Assembly (NCBI RefSeq): GCF_013620795.1
Contig: NZ_LGLW01000008.1
Location: forward strand, 62,001 to 126,000
Length of the DNA stretch: 64,000 nt
From: Pseudomonas sp. Q2-TVG4-2
Lineage (GTDB): Bacteria > Pseudomonadota > Gammaproteobacteria > Pseudomonadales > Pseudomonadaceae
Direction: 5' to 3'
The notes beneath the pieces were generated by a model. That model saw nothing but the letters and a program-made list of their open reading frames with translations. It did no database searches and was not told where the DNA came from. Position 1 is the first letter of the stretch. Each line of letters starts with the position of its first letter. Both the position numbers and the translations under genes were made by a program. Positions 36,395 through 47,141 of the stretch are shown here, one piece after another.

Positions 36395-36408
36395 CAAAGC
36401 CTTTCAGG

Positions 36409-38805
36409 CTAATGCGTGCTGATTCGCTCCTTGGAATCAGACTCGCGTTTGTCGTCCTTTGCAACAATATCGGGAGCCGCATCAGGCAAGGGCTCCGGCG
36501 CGTATTGCAGCGCAATTTGGAGGACTTCGTCAATCCACTTAACCGGTTTAATCTGCAGGTCCTGCTTAATATTCTCAGGAATCTCTTTCAGATCACGCTG
36601 ATTTTCTTCTGGAATGATAACTGTCTTGATGCCGCCTCGATGTGCAGCGAGCAATTTCTCCTTCAAACCACCAATAGCCAATACCTGACCACGCAAGGTG
36701 ATCTCTCCGGTCATAGCCACTTCGGCGCGAACCGGAATCTGCGTCAGGGCAGAAACAAGCGCTGTGCACATCCCGATCCCCGCGCTCGGACCATCCTTTG
36801 GCGTTGCGCCTTCCGGCACGTGGATATGGATGTCCTGCTTCTCGTGGAAATCAACTGGGATGCCGAGGCTCTTGGCACGACTGCGTACGACCGTAAGCGC
36901 CGCGGTAATCGACTCGCCCATTACATCGCCCAGTGACCCCGTCTTGGTCAGCCGGCCCTTACCAGGAACTACTGCCGCCTCGATGGTTAGCAGCTCGCCG
37001 CCCACCTGGGTCCACGCCAAACCAGTCACCTGACCAACCTGGTCCTGCTGTTCGGCGAGCCCATAGCGGAATTTGCGCACGCCAAGGAAATGCTCGAGCG
37101 ACTCGGCGGTGATCTTTACCTCGAAGCTCTTTTCAGTCGCGTGTTCCTTGACCACCTTCCGACAAACCTTTGCCACCTGGCGCTCCAGGCTGCGGACGCC
37201 GGCCTCGCGCGTGTAGTAACGGATGATGTCGCGAATGGCCTCTTCGTTGAACAACAGCTCGGTCTTTTTCAGCCCATTGGCCTGGACCTGCTTCGGCACC
37301 AGATAGCGAATCGCGATGTTGATCTTTTCGTCTTCGGTATATCCCGGTAGACGAATAATTTCCATGCGATCCAGCAGCGGCGCCGGAATATTCATCGAGT
37401 TCGCTGTGCAAAGAAACATTACATCGGATAGGTCGTAATCGACCTCGAGGTAATGGTCATTGAAATTATGGTTCTGCTCGGGATCGAGGACTTCGAGCAA
37501 CGCGGACGCCGGATCCCCGCGCATATCGTTGCCCATCTTATCGATCTCATCGAGCAGGAACAGCGGGTTGCGGACGCCGACCTTGCTCATTTTCTGGATC
37601 AATCGGCCAGGCATCGAGCCGATGTAGGTGCGGCGGTGACCACGAATCTCGGCCTCGTCCCGTACCCCACCCAGAGCCATACGCACAAACTTGCGATTGG
37701 TCGAACGCGCGATGGATTCGGCTAGCGAGGTCTTACCCACGCCCGGCGGGCCGACCAAACACAATACCGGCCCCTTGAGCTTTTTCACGCGCTTCTGAAC
37801 CGCGAGGTACTCCAGAATCCGGTCCTTCACCTCATCGAGGCCGTAATGATCGGCATCGAGCACTTCCTCGGCCTTGGTCAGATCCAGACGCACCTTGCTT
37901 GCAGCTTTCCATGGCACGTTGACCAGCCAGTCGATATAGGTCCGCACCACGGTAGCCTCTGCCGACATCGGTGACATCTGCTTGAGCTTGTTCAGTTCCG
38001 TTGTCGCCTTGGCATGCGCATCCTTACTCAGGCCGGCATTTTCGATGCGCTTCTTCAGGTCATCGATTTCGTTGTGGCCTTCATCGATATCACCCAGCTC
38101 CTTCTGAATGGCCTTCATCTGCTCATTCAGGTAGTACTCACGCTGGCTGCGCTCCATCTGCTTCTTGACGCGGCCACGGATTCGCTTTTCAACCTGCAGC
38201 AAATCGATTTCGGCATCCAGCAATGCCAGCACGTGTTCGACCCGAGTCGGCAGGTCGGTGATCTCGAGGATTGCTTGCTTCTGCTCGATCTTGAGCGCCA
38301 TGTGCGCGGCCATGGTGTCCACCAGGCGCGCCGGCTCATCGATGCTTGCGAGCGACGAGAGCACCTCGGAGGGAACCTTTTTGCCGAGTTGCACGTATTG
38401 TTCGAACTGGCTCAGCAAGCTACGCGTAAAGACTTCCGCTTCGCGCTCTTCAATTTCCGACTCATCAATCAGCGATACCTCGGCGCGGCAATGGTCATCC
38501 ACGTCGAAGAAGCGGTCTATGACGCCACGCTGTTCGCCTTCGACCAGCACCTTGACGGTACCATCCGGCAACTTGAGCAGCTGTAGCACGGTCGCGACGG
38601 TCCCCACCCGGAAGAGGCCTTCCTCGGATGGATCATCATCGGCCGGATTTTTCTGGGCCAGGAGCAGGATTTGCTTGTCACCGGCCATGGCGGATTCGAG
38701 GGCCTCGATGGACTTTTCCCGGCCAACGAATAGCGGAATCACCATGTGCGGGTAGACCACTACGTCGCGCAGCGGCAAAAGGGGCAATTCGATGGTTGTC
38801 TTCAT
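36409..38805 (-). CDS. lon: ATP-dependent protease La (Lon)
   Basis: This 798-residue protein has the N-terminal substrate domain ([27 protein letters not shown]), the AAA+ module with [15 protein letters not shown] (Walker A, about residue 350) and [10 protein letters not shown] (Walker B), and the C-terminal protease domain. The catalytic Ser-Lys site is GPSAGIGM and [20 protein letters not shown] 38805 gives the standard family start and the same length as in P. aeruginosa. It degrades misfolded and regulatory proteins. A possible heat-shock promoter element (CTTGAT-N13-CCCGTTCA) lies about 35 nt upstream on the minus strand, which is weak evidence. Confidence 0.96.
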   Translation of the reverse strand: MKTTIELPLLPLRDVVVYPHMVIPLFVGREKSIEALESAMAGDKQILLLAQKNPADDDPSEEGLFRVGTVATVLQLLKLPDGTVKVLVEGEQRGVIDRFFDVDDHCRAEVSLIDESEIEEREAEVFTRSLLSQFEQYVQLGKKVPSEVLSSLASIDEPARLVDTMAAHMALKIEQKQAILEITDLPTRVEHVLALLDAEIDLLQVEKRIRGRVKKQMERSQREYYLNEQMKAIQKELGDIDEGHNEIDDLKKRIENAGLSKDAHAKATTELNKLKQMSPMSAEATVVRTYIDWLVNVPWKAASKVRLDLTKAEEVLDADHYGLDEVKDRILEYLAVQKRVKKLKGPVLCLVGPPGVGKTSLAESIARSTNRKFVRMALGGVRDEAEIRGHRRTYIGSMPGRLIQKMSKVGVRNPLFLLDEIDKMGNDMRGDPASALLEVLDPEQNHNFNDHYLEVDYDLSDVMFLCTANSMNIPAPLLDRMEIIRLPGYTEDEKINIAIRYLVPKQVQANGLKKTELLFNEEAIRDIIRYYTREAGVRSLERQVAKVCRKVVKEHATEKSFEVKITAESLEHFLGVRKFRYGLAEQQDQVGQVTGLAWTQVGGELLTIEAAVVPGKGRLTKTGSLGDVMGESITAALTVVRSRAKSLGIPVDFHEKQDIHIHVPEGATPKDGPSAGIGMCTALVSALTQIPVRAEVAMTGEITLRGQVLAIGGLKEKLLAAHRGGIKTVIIPEENQRDLKEIPENIKQDLQIKPVKWIDEVLQIALQYAPEPLPDAAPDIVAKDDKRESDSKERISTH

Positions 38806-38900
38806 AAATTCAGCTCTACGACGGCCATACGGCGGTGAACGGGAAACACCCTGGCAATCAAGATGAGGGCACGCAGGGTAAAAAACAAGGATGCTGTAGA

Positions 38901-38926
38901 AAAGCAAAGGGCCCGGAGGCCCCTTG
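38901..38926 (-). terminator. Probable clpX terminator
   Basis: On the minus strand AAGGGGCC-TCC-GGGCCCTT with one mismatch, followed by TGCTTTTC. It lies 6 bp after the clpX stop and separates clpX from lon. Confidence 0.6.
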
Positions 38927-38931
38927 TTCTG

Positions 38932-40212
38932 TTACGCGTCCGGCGCAGCCTTTGCGGGCGGCTCGCTATTTTCGTAAATGAGTAGCGGCTGCGATGTGCC
39001 TTCGATAACACTCTCGTCGATGACCACCTTGCTGACATCCTTCTGCGAAGGGATCTCATACATGGTATCCAGCAGAACGCCCTCCAAGATCGAGCGCAAC
39101 CCGCGTGCTCCGGTCTTGCGCTCCAGTGCGCGGCTAGCAACCGCTTTGAGTGCATCGGTACGGAACTCGAGGTCCACGCCTTCGAGCTCGAACAGCTTCG
39201 CGTACTGCTTGGTCAGCGCATTCTTCGGCTCGGTCAGGATCTGAATCAGCGCGGCCTCATCCAGCTCGTCAAGGGTAGCGATGACTGGCAGACGCCCCAC
39301 AAACTCGGGAATCAAGCCGAATTTGACCAAGTCATCAGGCTCAACCGCTCGCAGCGATTCCCCGATCTTCTTCCCCAGGTCCTTGCTGCGCACCTCGGCG
39401 TTGAAGCCGATGCCGCCCTGGGTCGAGCGACCCTGGATAACCTTCTCCAAACCGGCGAACGCCCCGCCACAGATAAACAGGATGTTCCGCGTATCGACCT
39501 GTAGGAACTCCTGCTGCGGATGCTTGCGCCCGCCCTGCGGCGGCACCGAAGCGACCGTACCCTCGACCAGCTTGAGCAGTGCTTGCTGCACGCCCTCGCC
39601 TGACACGTCACGTGTGATCGATGGGTTGTCGGACTTGCGAGAAATCTTGTCGATTTCGTCGATATAGACAATGCCCATTTGAGCCTTCTCGACATCGTAA
39701 TCGCACTTTTGCAGCAGCTTCTGGATGATGTTTTCAACGTCCTCGCCTACATAACCAGCCTCGGTGAGGGTGGTGGCATCGGCGATGGTAAAGGGAACAT
39801 TCAGCAGCCGCGCGAGCGTCTCTGCAAGCAACGTCTTGCCCGAGCCGGTCGGGCCGATCAGAAGAATGTTGCTCTTGCCCAGCTCGACCTCTTCTTTCTT
39901 GTCGCGCTGGTTGAGTCGCTTGTAGTGGTTGTAAACAGCCACTGCCAGGATTTTTTTGGCGCGCTCCTGACCAATGACGTACTGGTCGAGAATGCCGCTG
40001 ATCTCCTTGGGCGCAGGCAGTTTTTGCGCGCTGCTCTCGGCCTGTGCTTCTTGCACCTCCTCACGGATGATGTCATTGCACAAGTCGACGCACTCGTCGC
40101 AGATAAAGACCGAGGGTCCGGCAATCAATTTGCGTACTTCATGCTGGCTTTTGCCGCAGAAAGAGCAATAGAGCAGCTTGCCGGAATCCTCGCCGTTGCG
40201 GGTGTCAGTCAT
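38932..40212 (-). CDS. clpX: ClpX ATPase subunit of ClpXP
   Basis: This 426-residue protein has a C4 zinc-binding domain (CSFCGKS and CDECVDLC, residues about 16-42), an AAA+ domain with Walker A GPTGSGKT and Walker [11 protein letters not shown], and the pore loop GYVGEDV. The IGF loop that binds ClpP is GGIGFNAEV. It unfolds tagged substrates for ClpP. ATG 40212 is the first Met giving the family start [15 protein letters not shown]. It lies about 120 bp behind clpP. Confidence 0.96.
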   Translation of the reverse strand: MTDTRNGEDSGKLLYCSFCGKSQHEVRKLIAGPSVFICDECVDLCNDIIREEVQEAQAESSAQKLPAPKEISGILDQYVIGQERAKKILAVAVYNHYKRLNQRDKKEEVELGKSNILLIGPTGSGKTLLAETLARLLNVPFTIADATTLTEAGYVGEDVENIIQKLLQKCDYDVEKAQMGIVYIDEIDKISRKSDNPSITRDVSGEGVQQALLKLVEGTVASVPPQGGRKHPQQEFLQVDTRNILFICGGAFAGLEKVIQGRSTQGGIGFNAEVRSKDLGKKIGESLRAVEPDDLVKFGLIPEFVGRLPVIATLDELDEAALIQILTEPKNALTKQYAKLFELEGVDLEFRTDALKAVASRALERKTGARGLRSILEGVLLDTMYEIPSQKDVSKVVIDESVIEGTSQPLLIYENSEPPAKAAPDA

Positions 40213-40330
40213 TCGATCGATCCAATCGGGAAGGCTTGAAATACAAGATGAAGGCAAATGCGGGCATTTTCAAGGGCGCACAAAGCGCGCATGACGGGTG
40301 CCCGCTAACTACGCCCTCCAAGACCAGCAT

Positions 40331-40969
40331 TTAGACCGGCAATTGCCGTTTTTCGTGAACAGCATCGACGACCCCATACTCCAACGCTCGCGAAGCACTC
40401 ATGAAGTAGTCTCGATTGGTGTCACGCTCGATCGTCTCCAGATCCTGCCCCGTATGATGGGCTAGCAACTGGTTCAGCCGCTCACGAATGTAAAGAATTT
40501 CACGCGCGTGGATATCGATGTCCGAAGCCTGCCCCTGGAAGCCACCCAGAGGCTGATGAATCATCACACGGGCGTTCGGAAGGCAGAAACGCTTGCCCTT
40601 CGCGCCACCGGCGAGCAGGAACGCGCCCATGCTGCAGGCCTGACCGATACAGGTTGTGGAGACATCTGCCTTGATGAACTGCATGGTGTCGTAGATGGCC
40701 ATACCTGCGGTTACGGACCCGCCTGGCGAATTGATGTACAGGTGAATATCCTTCTCGGGGTTTTCCGCCTCGAGGAACAACATCTGCGCGACGATCAGGT
40801 TGGCCATGTAGTCTTCGACCTGCCCCACCATGAAAATTACCCGCTCTTTCAGGAGGCGGGAATAGATGTCATACGCGCGCTCGCCACGAGCAGACTGCTC
40901 GATAACCATTGGCACCAGGCCGCCAGCCGCCTGGATGTCTGGTGCTTGCATAAACGGATTGCCGGACAT
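40331..40969 (-). CDS. clpP: ClpP protease subunit
   Basis: This 212-residue serine protease has catalytic Ser in [14 protein letters not shown], His in [14 protein letters not shown] and Asp in the ERDTNRDYF region. ATG 40969 is taken; a TTG six bases upstream is an alternative with slightly better spacing from GGAG. The N-terminal [16 protein letters not shown] loop contacts ClpX. It lies between tig and clpX, the standard order. Confidence 0.95.
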   Translation of the reverse strand: MSGNPFMQAPDIQAAGGLVPMVIEQSARGERAYDIYSRLLKERVIFMVGQVEDYMANLIVAQMLFLEAENPEKDIHLYINSPGGSVTAGMAIYDTMQFIKADVSTTCIGQACSMGAFLLAGGAKGKRFCLPNARVMIHQPLGGFQGQASDIDIHAREILYIRERLNQLLAHHTGQDLETIERDTNRDYFMSASRALEYGVVDAVHEKRQLPV

Positions 40970-41002
40970 TTCCAACGAAACTCCCTATGTCATGCCGCAA
41001 AG

Positions 41003-41031
41003 ACATAAGCCAGCACGAGGCTGGCTTATGA
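41003..41031 (-). other. Perfect hairpin between tig and clpP
   Basis: CATAAGCCAG-CACGAGG-CTGGCTTATG, ten base pairs, in the 88-bp gap between tig and clpP. On the minus strand TCTTTGC follows, so the T-run is poor. It may be a weak terminator, a processing site or an attenuator setting the tig:clpP ratio. Confidence 0.5.
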
Positions 41032-41057
41032 ATATGCATATAAACGGTTGAAGAGGC

Positions 41058-42368
41058 TCAGGCAGCTTGCGGAGCTTCCGCAGGCTTCACTGCTTCTTCG
41101 TAGGAGACCGATTTGTCGGTCACTTTAGCCTGCTGCAGGACAGTATCTACAACTTGTTCTTCGAGCACAACAGAACGGACTTCGTTCAGTTGCTCGTCGT
41201 TCTTGTAGTACCAGGACACCACCTGCTCCGGCTCCTGATAGGCGGAAGCCATTTCTTCGATCAGCTCGCGAACGCGCGCATCGTCAGGCTTGAGCTCGTA
41301 CTGCTTGACTACCTCGGCGACAATCAGCCCCAGCACTACGCGGCGCTTGGCCTGCTCTTCGAACAGTTCCGCCGGCAGCTGATCAGGCTTGATGTTGCCA
41401 CCAAACTGCTGGACAGCCTGGACACGCAAGCGGTTCACTTCGTTGTCGATCAGGGCTTTCGGCACTTCGATCGGGTTGGCACTCACCAGACCTTCCATGA
41501 CCTGGTTCTTGACCTTGGTCTTGATGGCCTGACGCAGTTCGCGCTCCATGTTCTTTTTGACTTCTGCGCGGAAACCTTCGAGACCACCTTCCTGAACGCC
41601 GAACTGAGCGAAGAACTCTTCGTTCAGCTCTGGAAGTTGAGGGGCCTCAACGCTGTTGACGGTCACGGTGAACTCGGCAGTTTTACCGGCCAGATCGAGG
41701 TTCTGGTAGTCCTCTGGGAACGTCGGGTTGATAACCCGCTCTTCGCCAGCTTTGGCACCAACCAGTGCAGATTCGAAGCCAGGGATCATACGACCCGAGC
41801 CCAGGACGAGCTGTGTACCTTGCGCCGAACCACCCGCGAAGGCTTCGCCGTCGATTGTGCCGACGAAATCGATATTCAGCTGATCGCCGTCCTCGGCAGC
41901 ACGGTCGGCTTTTTCGTAGCGGGTGTTCTGCTTGCGCAGAATGTCGAGCATGTTGTCGACGTCCGCATCGGCCACTTCGGCTTGCAGACGCTCGATCTCG
42001 ACACCCTCGAAGGCAGCAACCTTAAATTCAGGGAAGACTTCGAAAGTCGCAACGTACTCCAGGTCCTTACCCTTTTCGAACACTTTCGGCTCGACTGCGG
42101 GCGCGCCAGCCGGGTTCAGTTTCTCCGCAACTACAGCTTCATAGAATGTGGCCTGGATAAGATCGCCCAGTGCTTCCTGGCGTGCGGCAGCTTCGTAACG
42201 CTGGCGAATGACGCTCATCGGCACCTTGCCGGGACGGAAACCTGGGATCTTTGCACGGCTGGCGGTCTGTTGCAGACGCTTGTTGACTTCGGTCTCGATG
42301 CGCTCGACCGGCACGCCAATGGTCATGCGGCGCTCAAGAGCGGAGGTGCTTTCAACAGAAACTTGCAT
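41058..42368 (-). CDS. tig: Trigger factor
   Basis: This 436-residue ribosome-bound chaperone has the ribosome-docking signature [23 protein letters not shown] ([19 protein letters not shown], near residue 44). The FKBP-type proline isomerase domain is [39 protein letters not shown] and the C-terminal helical arms follow. ATG 42368 with GAGGAAA upstream is clear. It heads the tig-clpP-clpX-lon-hupB-ppiD block. Confidence 0.95.
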   Translation of the reverse strand: MQVSVESTSALERRMTIGVPVERIETEVNKRLQQTASRAKIPGFRPGKVPMSVIRQRYEAAARQEALGDLIQATFYEAVVAEKLNPAGAPAVEPKVFEKGKDLEYVATFEVFPEFKVAAFEGVEIERLQAEVADADVDNMLDILRKQNTRYEKADRAAEDGDQLNIDFVGTIDGEAFAGGSAQGTQLVLGSGRMIPGFESALVGAKAGEERVINPTFPEDYQNLDLAGKTAEFTVTVNSVEAPQLPELNEEFFAQFGVQEGGLEGFRAEVKKNMERELRQAIKTKVKNQVMEGLVSANPIEVPKALIDNEVNRLRVQAVQQFGGNIKPDQLPAELFEEQAKRRVVLGLIVAEVVKQYELKPDDARVRELIEEMASAYQEPEQVVSWYYKNDEQLNEVRSVVLEEQVVDTVLQQAKVTDKSVSYEEAVKPAEAPQAA

Positions 42369-42424
42369 GGATTTTCCTCGTTGCACAGACATAAGCCGGC
42401 GTTCCGGCCCCAGAATGGGCAAGC

Positions 42425-42453
42425 ATTCTAGTGGCTCGTACAACAGAAGTCAC
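42425..42453 (-). promoter_or_regulatory. Probable tig promoter
   Basis: Minus strand: -35 GTGACT (42453-42448), 17-nt spacer, -10 TAGAAT (42430-42425). The start would fall about 50 nt before the tig ATG. Confidence 0.5.
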
Positions 42454-42777
42454 CCCGCCCGTCAGAGCAGGTCAAACGGAGCCATGAGTTACTTTCGGGA
42501 AGATTTTGGCCAAAAGGACGACATTGCTCGCGAAGAGCCTGCTTCTTCGCACAGCCACAGCGCCGGGCTCCGCCAAACGACGAGATTTCAGGTTCTCCGG
42601 TCCAGCGATGACCGGAGGTGCCCGATGGCCTGCAGACACATAACCGCGTGCGTTGTCATAGCTCCGCGTCGAGCATTTCGGCGCGCACTGTTAATCCACC
42701 AGCAGCCGCAGTTCCGCTGGTCTATGTTATTAGAAAGCTGATGCCAGAGCCCTGGCGCCTACAGGACGAGACGAACC
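42454..42777. other. Intergenic region between tig and doxX
   Basis: No gene is convincing here. In P. aeruginosa a tRNA cluster lies near tig (from memory), but no tRNA arms are visible. The only structure seen is an inverted repeat CTCCGGTC-CAGCGAT-GACCGGAG at 42595-42617 without a T-run. Confidence 0.5.
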
Positions 42778-43176
42778 ATGACAGACGATATTGGAAAACT
42801 GGTATTGAGAGTATCAGTGGCTCTGCTGATTCTCTTGCACGGGATCGCCAAACTGCAGAACGGTATCGACGGTATCGCCGGGATGCTGGGCGGCTACGGG
42901 CTGCCGGCATTCATAGCCTACGGCGTATACCTCGGAGAGGTGGTTGGCCCGGTACTGGTGATCATCGGTTTGTTCACGCGTATCGGTGCACTGCTCATGG
43001 TCGGTAACATGCTCTTCGCTTTTGGTCTGGCTCACCTTCAGGAACTGTTCTCGCTCGGCCAGTCGGGTGGATGGGCGCTTGAGTTGCAGGGCATGTTCCT
43101 CTTCGGCTCGATCTCCATCGCCTTGCTCGGCGCGGGGCGCTACAGCGTTGGCGGAATCAATGGACGCTTCAATTAG
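42778..43176 (+). CDS. DoxX-family membrane protein
   Basis: This 132-residue protein has four membrane helices. GKLVLRVSVALLILLHGIAKLQNGIDGIAGMLGGYGLPAFIAYGVYLGEVVGPVLVIIGLFTRIGALLMVGNMLFAF is the DoxX/DoxD pattern. Family members accompany oxidoreductases or quinone-linked systems; no such partner is adjacent. The ATG at 42778 has a weak AGGACGAGACG site. The function is unknown. Confidence 0.82.
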   Translation: MTDDIGKLVLRVSVALLILLHGIAKLQNGIDGIAGMLGGYGLPAFIAYGVYLGEVVGPVLVIIGLFTRIGALLMVGNMLFAFGLAHLQELFSLGQSGGWALELQGMFLFGSISIALLGAGRYSVGGINGRFN

Positions 43177-43341
43177 CGCGCGGTTTCATCTGCAGGGCGG
43201 ATCGCGAAGCCGTACCCGTTATGCTCTATATCCGGGCGTCCTGCGCGCCTGCCGCCTGTGGAGTTCTTGCTCATCGGGTCGGCGCGCCACGTTGCCCAGG
43301 ACTGAGGCAATGCCGCTCGCTCCTCGCTATGATCGGGCCCC

Positions 43342-43743
43342 ATGACAGTTTCGGTTCCGATCCGCCCCCCCTGCCCGCCTACTGCCTGCATCTGCGGGCA
43401 TGAACAACTGCTGGCAACGCCCGGCAGCGATTTGCGTATCCTTCGACTGACCCGGCGCGAGGAGAATCGGCTGCTCGAACGATTGGAGAACATGTCCAGC
43501 CTGGAGGACCTTGAGCACATGCAGCAGCGAATTTTCCACCAGCTGGGCATTCGCCTCGAAATCGCGCCAGGCTCCAACGAAGTGCGCAGCATGCGAGGCA
43601 TCCGCATCGAGCTAGCAGAGCTGCCCGGACTCTGCCGCAAGACCCGTCAATCGATTCCCGCCGCGATCCGTCGGGCGCTGGAGAGACGGCCGGAGATCGC
43701 CTACAGCCTGCTCAACGCCCACGACCTGCTGCGCGACGCCTGA
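43342..43743 (+). CDS. Conserved hypothetical protein
   Basis: This 133-residue soluble protein has an N-terminal cysteine cluster (PPCPPTACICGHEQLL, Cys at residues about 10, 15 and 17) that could bind a metal. A charged helical region (LTRREENRLLERLENMSSLEDLEHMQQRIFHQLGIRLEIAPG) and the C-terminus IPAAIRRALERRPEIAYSLLNAHDLLRDA follow. I do not recognise a named family, though similar proteins seem to exist in Pseudomonas. The ribosome site is weak. A hairpin CACCGTG-CCTCCA-CACGGTG at 43747-43766 follows the stop. Confidence 0.6.
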   Translation: MTVSVPIRPPCPPTACICGHEQLLATPGSDLRILRLTRREENRLLERLENMSSLEDLEHMQQRIFHQLGIRLEIAPGSNEVRSMRGIRIELAELPGLCRKTRQSIPAAIRRALERRPEIAYSLLNAHDLLRDA

Positions 43744-43828
43744 GTTCACCGTGCCTCCACACGGTGGTTCCGGTGATAGCGCTCGCTAACACCTTCTGCG
43801 ATAGTTGTCCGACCAGTTGAGTCTCGGC

Positions 43829-43844
43829 TGGCATGCCGTTCGCC
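43829..43844 (+). promoter_or_regulatory. Candidate sigma-54 promoter of the TRAP operon
   Basis: TGGCATG-CCGT-TCGCC with the invariant GG (43830-43831) and GC (43842-43843) ten bases apart, against consensus TGGCACG-N4-TTGCT. The start would fall near 43855, about 180 nt before dctP. An inverted repeat 60-80 bp upstream (43747-43766) is placed where an enhancer-binding protein could bind. The rest of the 293-bp gap shows nothing else. Confidence 0.4.
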
Positions 43845-44036
43845 CATAAGGCGTTCGGTGTCTGTGACGCACCATTCGCTTCGCTGCCGCTATCCATCCG
43901 CAGCCTGCCGCGTCTCTACTCGCGCTACCCGCGCGTCCCGATGGCCAATCCGCCGTCGCCGCTGCCCGTCGCTACCATTAAGCGTATGGCCGTTCGCCGA
44001 TAAAAACCAAAAGACCGATCCGAACAAGGACGCCCC

Positions 44037-45032
44037 ATGAAACTGACCCGTTGCTTTACCGCGCTGGCCGTCGCTGCCGCCCTGTCCGCGAGCCTCTCCG
44101 CCTCGGCTCGCGAATATTCCGTTTCCACCGTGCTTTCTGATGCGTTCCCCTGGGGCCAGGCGGCTCAAAAGTGGGCCGATCTGGTCGAAGAGCGTTCCAA
44201 TGGTGAAATCACCTTGCGCGTCTACCCCAACGCGCAGCTGGTTGCCGGGGACCAGACCAAGGAATTCTCCGCCATGCGCTCCGGATTGATCGACATGGCG
44301 GTCGGCTCGACGATCAATTGGTCGCCGCAGGTACCGGAGCTGAATCTGTTTTCCTTGCCATTCCTGATGGCCGACAGCGCTGACCTCGACGCCATCACTC
44401 AGGGCGAGGCCGGCAAGCAGGCTTTCAGCGCCATCGAGAAGCGCGGCATCGTCCCGTTGGCCTGGGGTGAGAACGGCTTCCGCGAGCTGTCGAACTCGGT
44501 CAAGCCGGTCAGAACGCCAGCGGACCTGGCCGGATTGAAGATTCGCGTGGTCGGCTCGCCGCTCTTTCAGGACACCTTTACCGCCCTCGGCGCAAACCCG
44601 ACACAGATGAGCTGGGCCGACGCCAAGCCGGCGCTCACCACTGGCGCAGTCGACGGCCAGGAAAACCCACTGTCGGTATTCGACGTTGCACGTGTCGATC
44701 AGGTCGGCCAGAAATACCTGACGCTTTGGCATTACATGGCCGATCCGCTGATCTTTGCGGTCAACCAGCGCATCTGGAAGCAATTGCCGGAAGCCGACCG
44801 CGAGCTGCTGCGCCAAGCTGCCATCGATGCGGGCAGGTGGGAAATCGAACTCTCCCGAAGCGGTGAAGCCAAGCGCCTGGAGGACATTCGTGCCCGCGGC
44901 GTGGAGTTGGTCGAACTGACCGAAGAAGAGCATCAGGCCTTCGTCGAGGCGACCCGTGGCGTACATGAGAAATGGACGCCAAAGATCGGTGCCGAACTGG
45001 TGGACGCAGCACGCGCAGCCATCGCTGAGTAA
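44037..45032 (+). CDS. dctP: TRAP transporter solute-binding subunit (DctP)
   Basis: This 331-residue periplasmic protein has a signal peptide (KLTRCFTALAVAAALSASLSASA). DctP landmarks are AQKWADLVEERSNGEITLRVYPNAQL, LPFLMADSADLD and LKIRVVGSPLFQDTFTALGANPTQMSW. The conserved Arg that holds the carboxylate is in GLKIRVV, and GAVDGQENPLSVF follows. Substrates are organic acids; the exact one is unknown, and the neighbouring aromatic genes make an aromatic or hydroxy acid possible. The three TRAP genes form one operon. Confidence 0.9.
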   Translation: MKLTRCFTALAVAAALSASLSASAREYSVSTVLSDAFPWGQAAQKWADLVEERSNGEITLRVYPNAQLVAGDQTKEFSAMRSGLIDMAVGSTINWSPQVPELNLFSLPFLMADSADLDAITQGEAGKQAFSAIEKRGIVPLAWGENGFRELSNSVKPVRTPADLAGLKIRVVGSPLFQDTFTALGANPTQMSWADAKPALTTGAVDGQENPLSVFDVARVDQVGQKYLTLWHYMADPLIFAVNQRIWKQLPEADRELLRQAAIDAGRWEIELSRSGEAKRLEDIRARGVELVELTEEEHQAFVEATRGVHEKWTPKIGAELVDAARAAIAE

Positions 45033-45080
45033 CAACTGTTCTGCCCGGCGACGTCATGTCGTCGGGACCCGAGGAAACCC

Positions 45081-45557
45081 ATGAACAATCGACAGGACGC
45101 GCGCCTGGAACGCGTGCTGGCCACGCTGGCGCTGGTCGTTATCAGCCTGATCAGCCTGGCCAACGTAGTGGTGCGTTATTTCACCGACGCCTCCTTTGCC
45201 TTCACCGAAGAGCTTTCGGTGTTTCTGCTGGTCATCCTGACTTTTGCTGGTGCGTCCGTGGCGATGCGCAGCAATCGCCATATTCGCATCAGCTTGCTCG
45301 AACGACTTTTCCCTCGCCTACGCACGCCGCTGATCCTCCTCCAATGGCTCGCCAGTATGCTTGTACTCGGCCTGGTGGTCTGGTTCGGCGGTCAGTTCGC
45401 TCTGGAAGAATACCAATGGGAATCGGAGTCTCCTGGCCTCGGCCTGCCGAACTGGTGGTATGTCGTCTGGCTGCCATTGTTGGCGTTGGCGATAGCCGTG
45501 CGGCTGAGTCAGATGACCCTCGATCGGCTGCACGGGAGGCTCTCGGATGAGCCCTGA
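45081..45557 (+). CDS. dctQ: TRAP transporter small permease (DctQ)
   Basis: This 158-residue protein has four membrane helices: LATLALVVISLISLANVVVRYF, ELSVFLLVILTFAGASVAM, PLILLQWLASMLVLGLVVWF and WWYVVWLPLLALAIAVRL. The FTEELSVFLLV and RSNRHIRISLL stretches are typical of DctQ. It overlaps dctM by 11 bp and lies 48 bp after dctP. Confidence 0.9.
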   Translation: MNNRQDARLERVLATLALVVISLISLANVVVRYFTDASFAFTEELSVFLLVILTFAGASVAMRSNRHIRISLLERLFPRLRTPLILLQWLASMLVLGLVVWFGGQFALEEYQWESESPGLGLPNWWYVVWLPLLALAIAVRLSQMTLDRLHGRLSDEP

Positions 45558-46842
45558 TTTCCTGATGCTCGCCAGCTTTCTGTTGTTGCTTTTGATCGGC
45601 GTACCGGTGGCGTTCTCCCTGGCACTGTCCGGAGCCATCGGCATCCTCGCCGGGCTCTCGCCTGACATGCTGGCGACGCTGGGCACCAATACCTACAACG
45701 GCGTCGCCAAGTATCCGCTGATTGCAATACCGCTGTTCATCCTCACCGGCCTGGTATTCGAAAAATCCGGGGTAGCACTGCGCTTGGTGCGCTTCGCCCA
45801 GGCTTTGATCGGCCCACGCCACGGTGGCCTGGCGATGGTTGCCATCCTGGTCTGCCTGATCATGGGCGGCATGAGCGGATCGGGCCCGGCGGACGCCGCA
45901 GCAGTGGCCATGGTGATGCTGCCAAGCATGACCCGCGCGGGCTACCCGAAGCCATTCTCGGCCACCCTGATCGCTGCATCGGCCTCCACCGCTATCCTGA
46001 TCCCGCCGTCCATTGCGCTGATCCTCTATTCCATCGTCGTGCCGGGCGTAGACTTGCGCGCGCTGTTCGCCGCCGGCCTGTTTCCGGGAATCATCGCCGG
46101 ATTGGTCCTGCTGCTGCCGGCCTGGCTGTTGGCGCGTCGCTACGGCTGGGAAAACCCGGAAGATGCCGAGCGTCCGCCGTTAGGCGAGAGCTTTCGCCAG
46201 GCGCTCCCTGCGCTGTTCGCGCCGGTACTGATCCTGGGCGGCCTGCGCAGCGGCTTGTTCACTCCGACCGAAGCGGCCGTGGCCGGCGTGACGTACGGCG
46301 TATTGGTCGGCTTGTTAGTCACGCGCGAACTGAGCTGGCGCAATCTGTGGCGTCTTTGCGGCGAAGCTGCGGTCATCTCGGGTGTGGTCATGCTGATCAT
46401 CGCACTGGCTGGCATCTTCGCCTGGGCAGGTACCATGCTCGGCACATTCCGGCATTTGGCCGAATGGTTGATCTCGCTGTCGGATAACAGCGCGGTACTG
46501 CTCATTCTGGTAATGATCGCTGTGCTGTTGGCCGGCATGCTGCTGGATGCGATTTCCATCTACCTGATCCTCATGCCGATCCTGATTCCGGTCATGCAGC
46601 ACTTCGGCTGGAACCCGGTGTGGTTTGGTATTTTGCTGGCGATGAATATCGCCATCGGCCAATTCACGCCGCCGGTCGCGATCAACCTGTTGGTCACCGC
46701 CGAAGTGGCCAAGATACGCTTGGAGCAGACGGTCGGCTGGGCGCTGCTGTTCGTCCTGGTGATGGGAAGCGCGCTTGTGCTGGTCGCAATCTTCCCGGAA
46801 ATCGCGCTGTGGCTGCCAAGAGTGCTTGGGTACGCGGTCTAA
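45547..46842 (+). CDS. dctM: TRAP transporter large permease (DctM)
   Basis: This 431-residue protein has about 12 membrane helices and the DctM hallmarks LLLIGVPVAFSLALSGAIGIL, GGMSGSGPADAAAVAMVMLPSMTRAGYPKPFSATLIAASASTAILIPPSIALILY and the C-terminal GQFTPPVAINLLV. It is the ion-driven transport subunit, working with DctP and DctQ. No clear terminator follows; the next 299 bp hold no gene I can support. Confidence 0.93.
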   Translation: MSPDFLMLASFLLLLLIGVPVAFSLALSGAIGILAGLSPDMLATLGTNTYNGVAKYPLIAIPLFILTGLVFEKSGVALRLVRFAQALIGPRHGGLAMVAILVCLIMGGMSGSGPADAAAVAMVMLPSMTRAGYPKPFSATLIAASASTAILIPPSIALILYSIVVPGVDLRALFAAGLFPGIIAGLVLLLPAWLLARRYGWENPEDAERPPLGESFRQALPALFAPVLILGGLRSGLFTPTEAAVAGVTYGVLVGLLVTRELSWRNLWRLCGEAAVISGVVMLIIALAGIFAWAGTMLGTFRHLAEWLISLSDNSAVLLILVMIAVLLAGMLLDAISIYLILMPILIPVMQHFGWNPVWFGILLAMNIAIGQFTPPVAINLLVTAEVAKIRLEQTVGWALLFVLVMGSALVLVAIFPEIALWLPRVLGYAV

Positions 46843-47141
46843 GCGGCGGCCACCACTACGTACGCGCAAACAAGGTTCGACCTCTTTCCCTCCAGTCGCG
46901 CTCAGCTCGTGCTTGGAACGGAACAGAGGTCAGCTTCGTCGCCTGCCACTGCCGCCACAGCGAAGACATCTCCCTGAACGGGCTAAACAAAAGCGGCGAC
47001 CAACCGATAACCCGGCATGCCAAACGAAGCGCCTTCCTCAAGGTGTTCGAGCTGCGGCTGCCAAACCGGTTTCGTCGCGCTGCTTCGTTTGCAAACGGGT
47101 GCCGAGGTTTCGGTATCGCCTATCTGCAAACGGAGCCCACC

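Noticed and set aside
41067..42431. Long plus-strand open frame opposite tig
   Set aside because: It mirrors trigger factor codon by codon and encodes no recognisable motif; high GC removes stop codons from the antisense frame.
42595..42617. Terminator or small RNA from the CTCCGGTC/GACCGGAG hairpin
   Set aside because: No T-run, no promoter and no adjacent gene end; listed only as a note on the intergenic region.
46620..47141. N-terminal extension of the 138-residue protein gene
   Set aside because: It overlaps dctM in another frame and has low-complexity sequence; the GTG at 47142 with GGAG is a better start.
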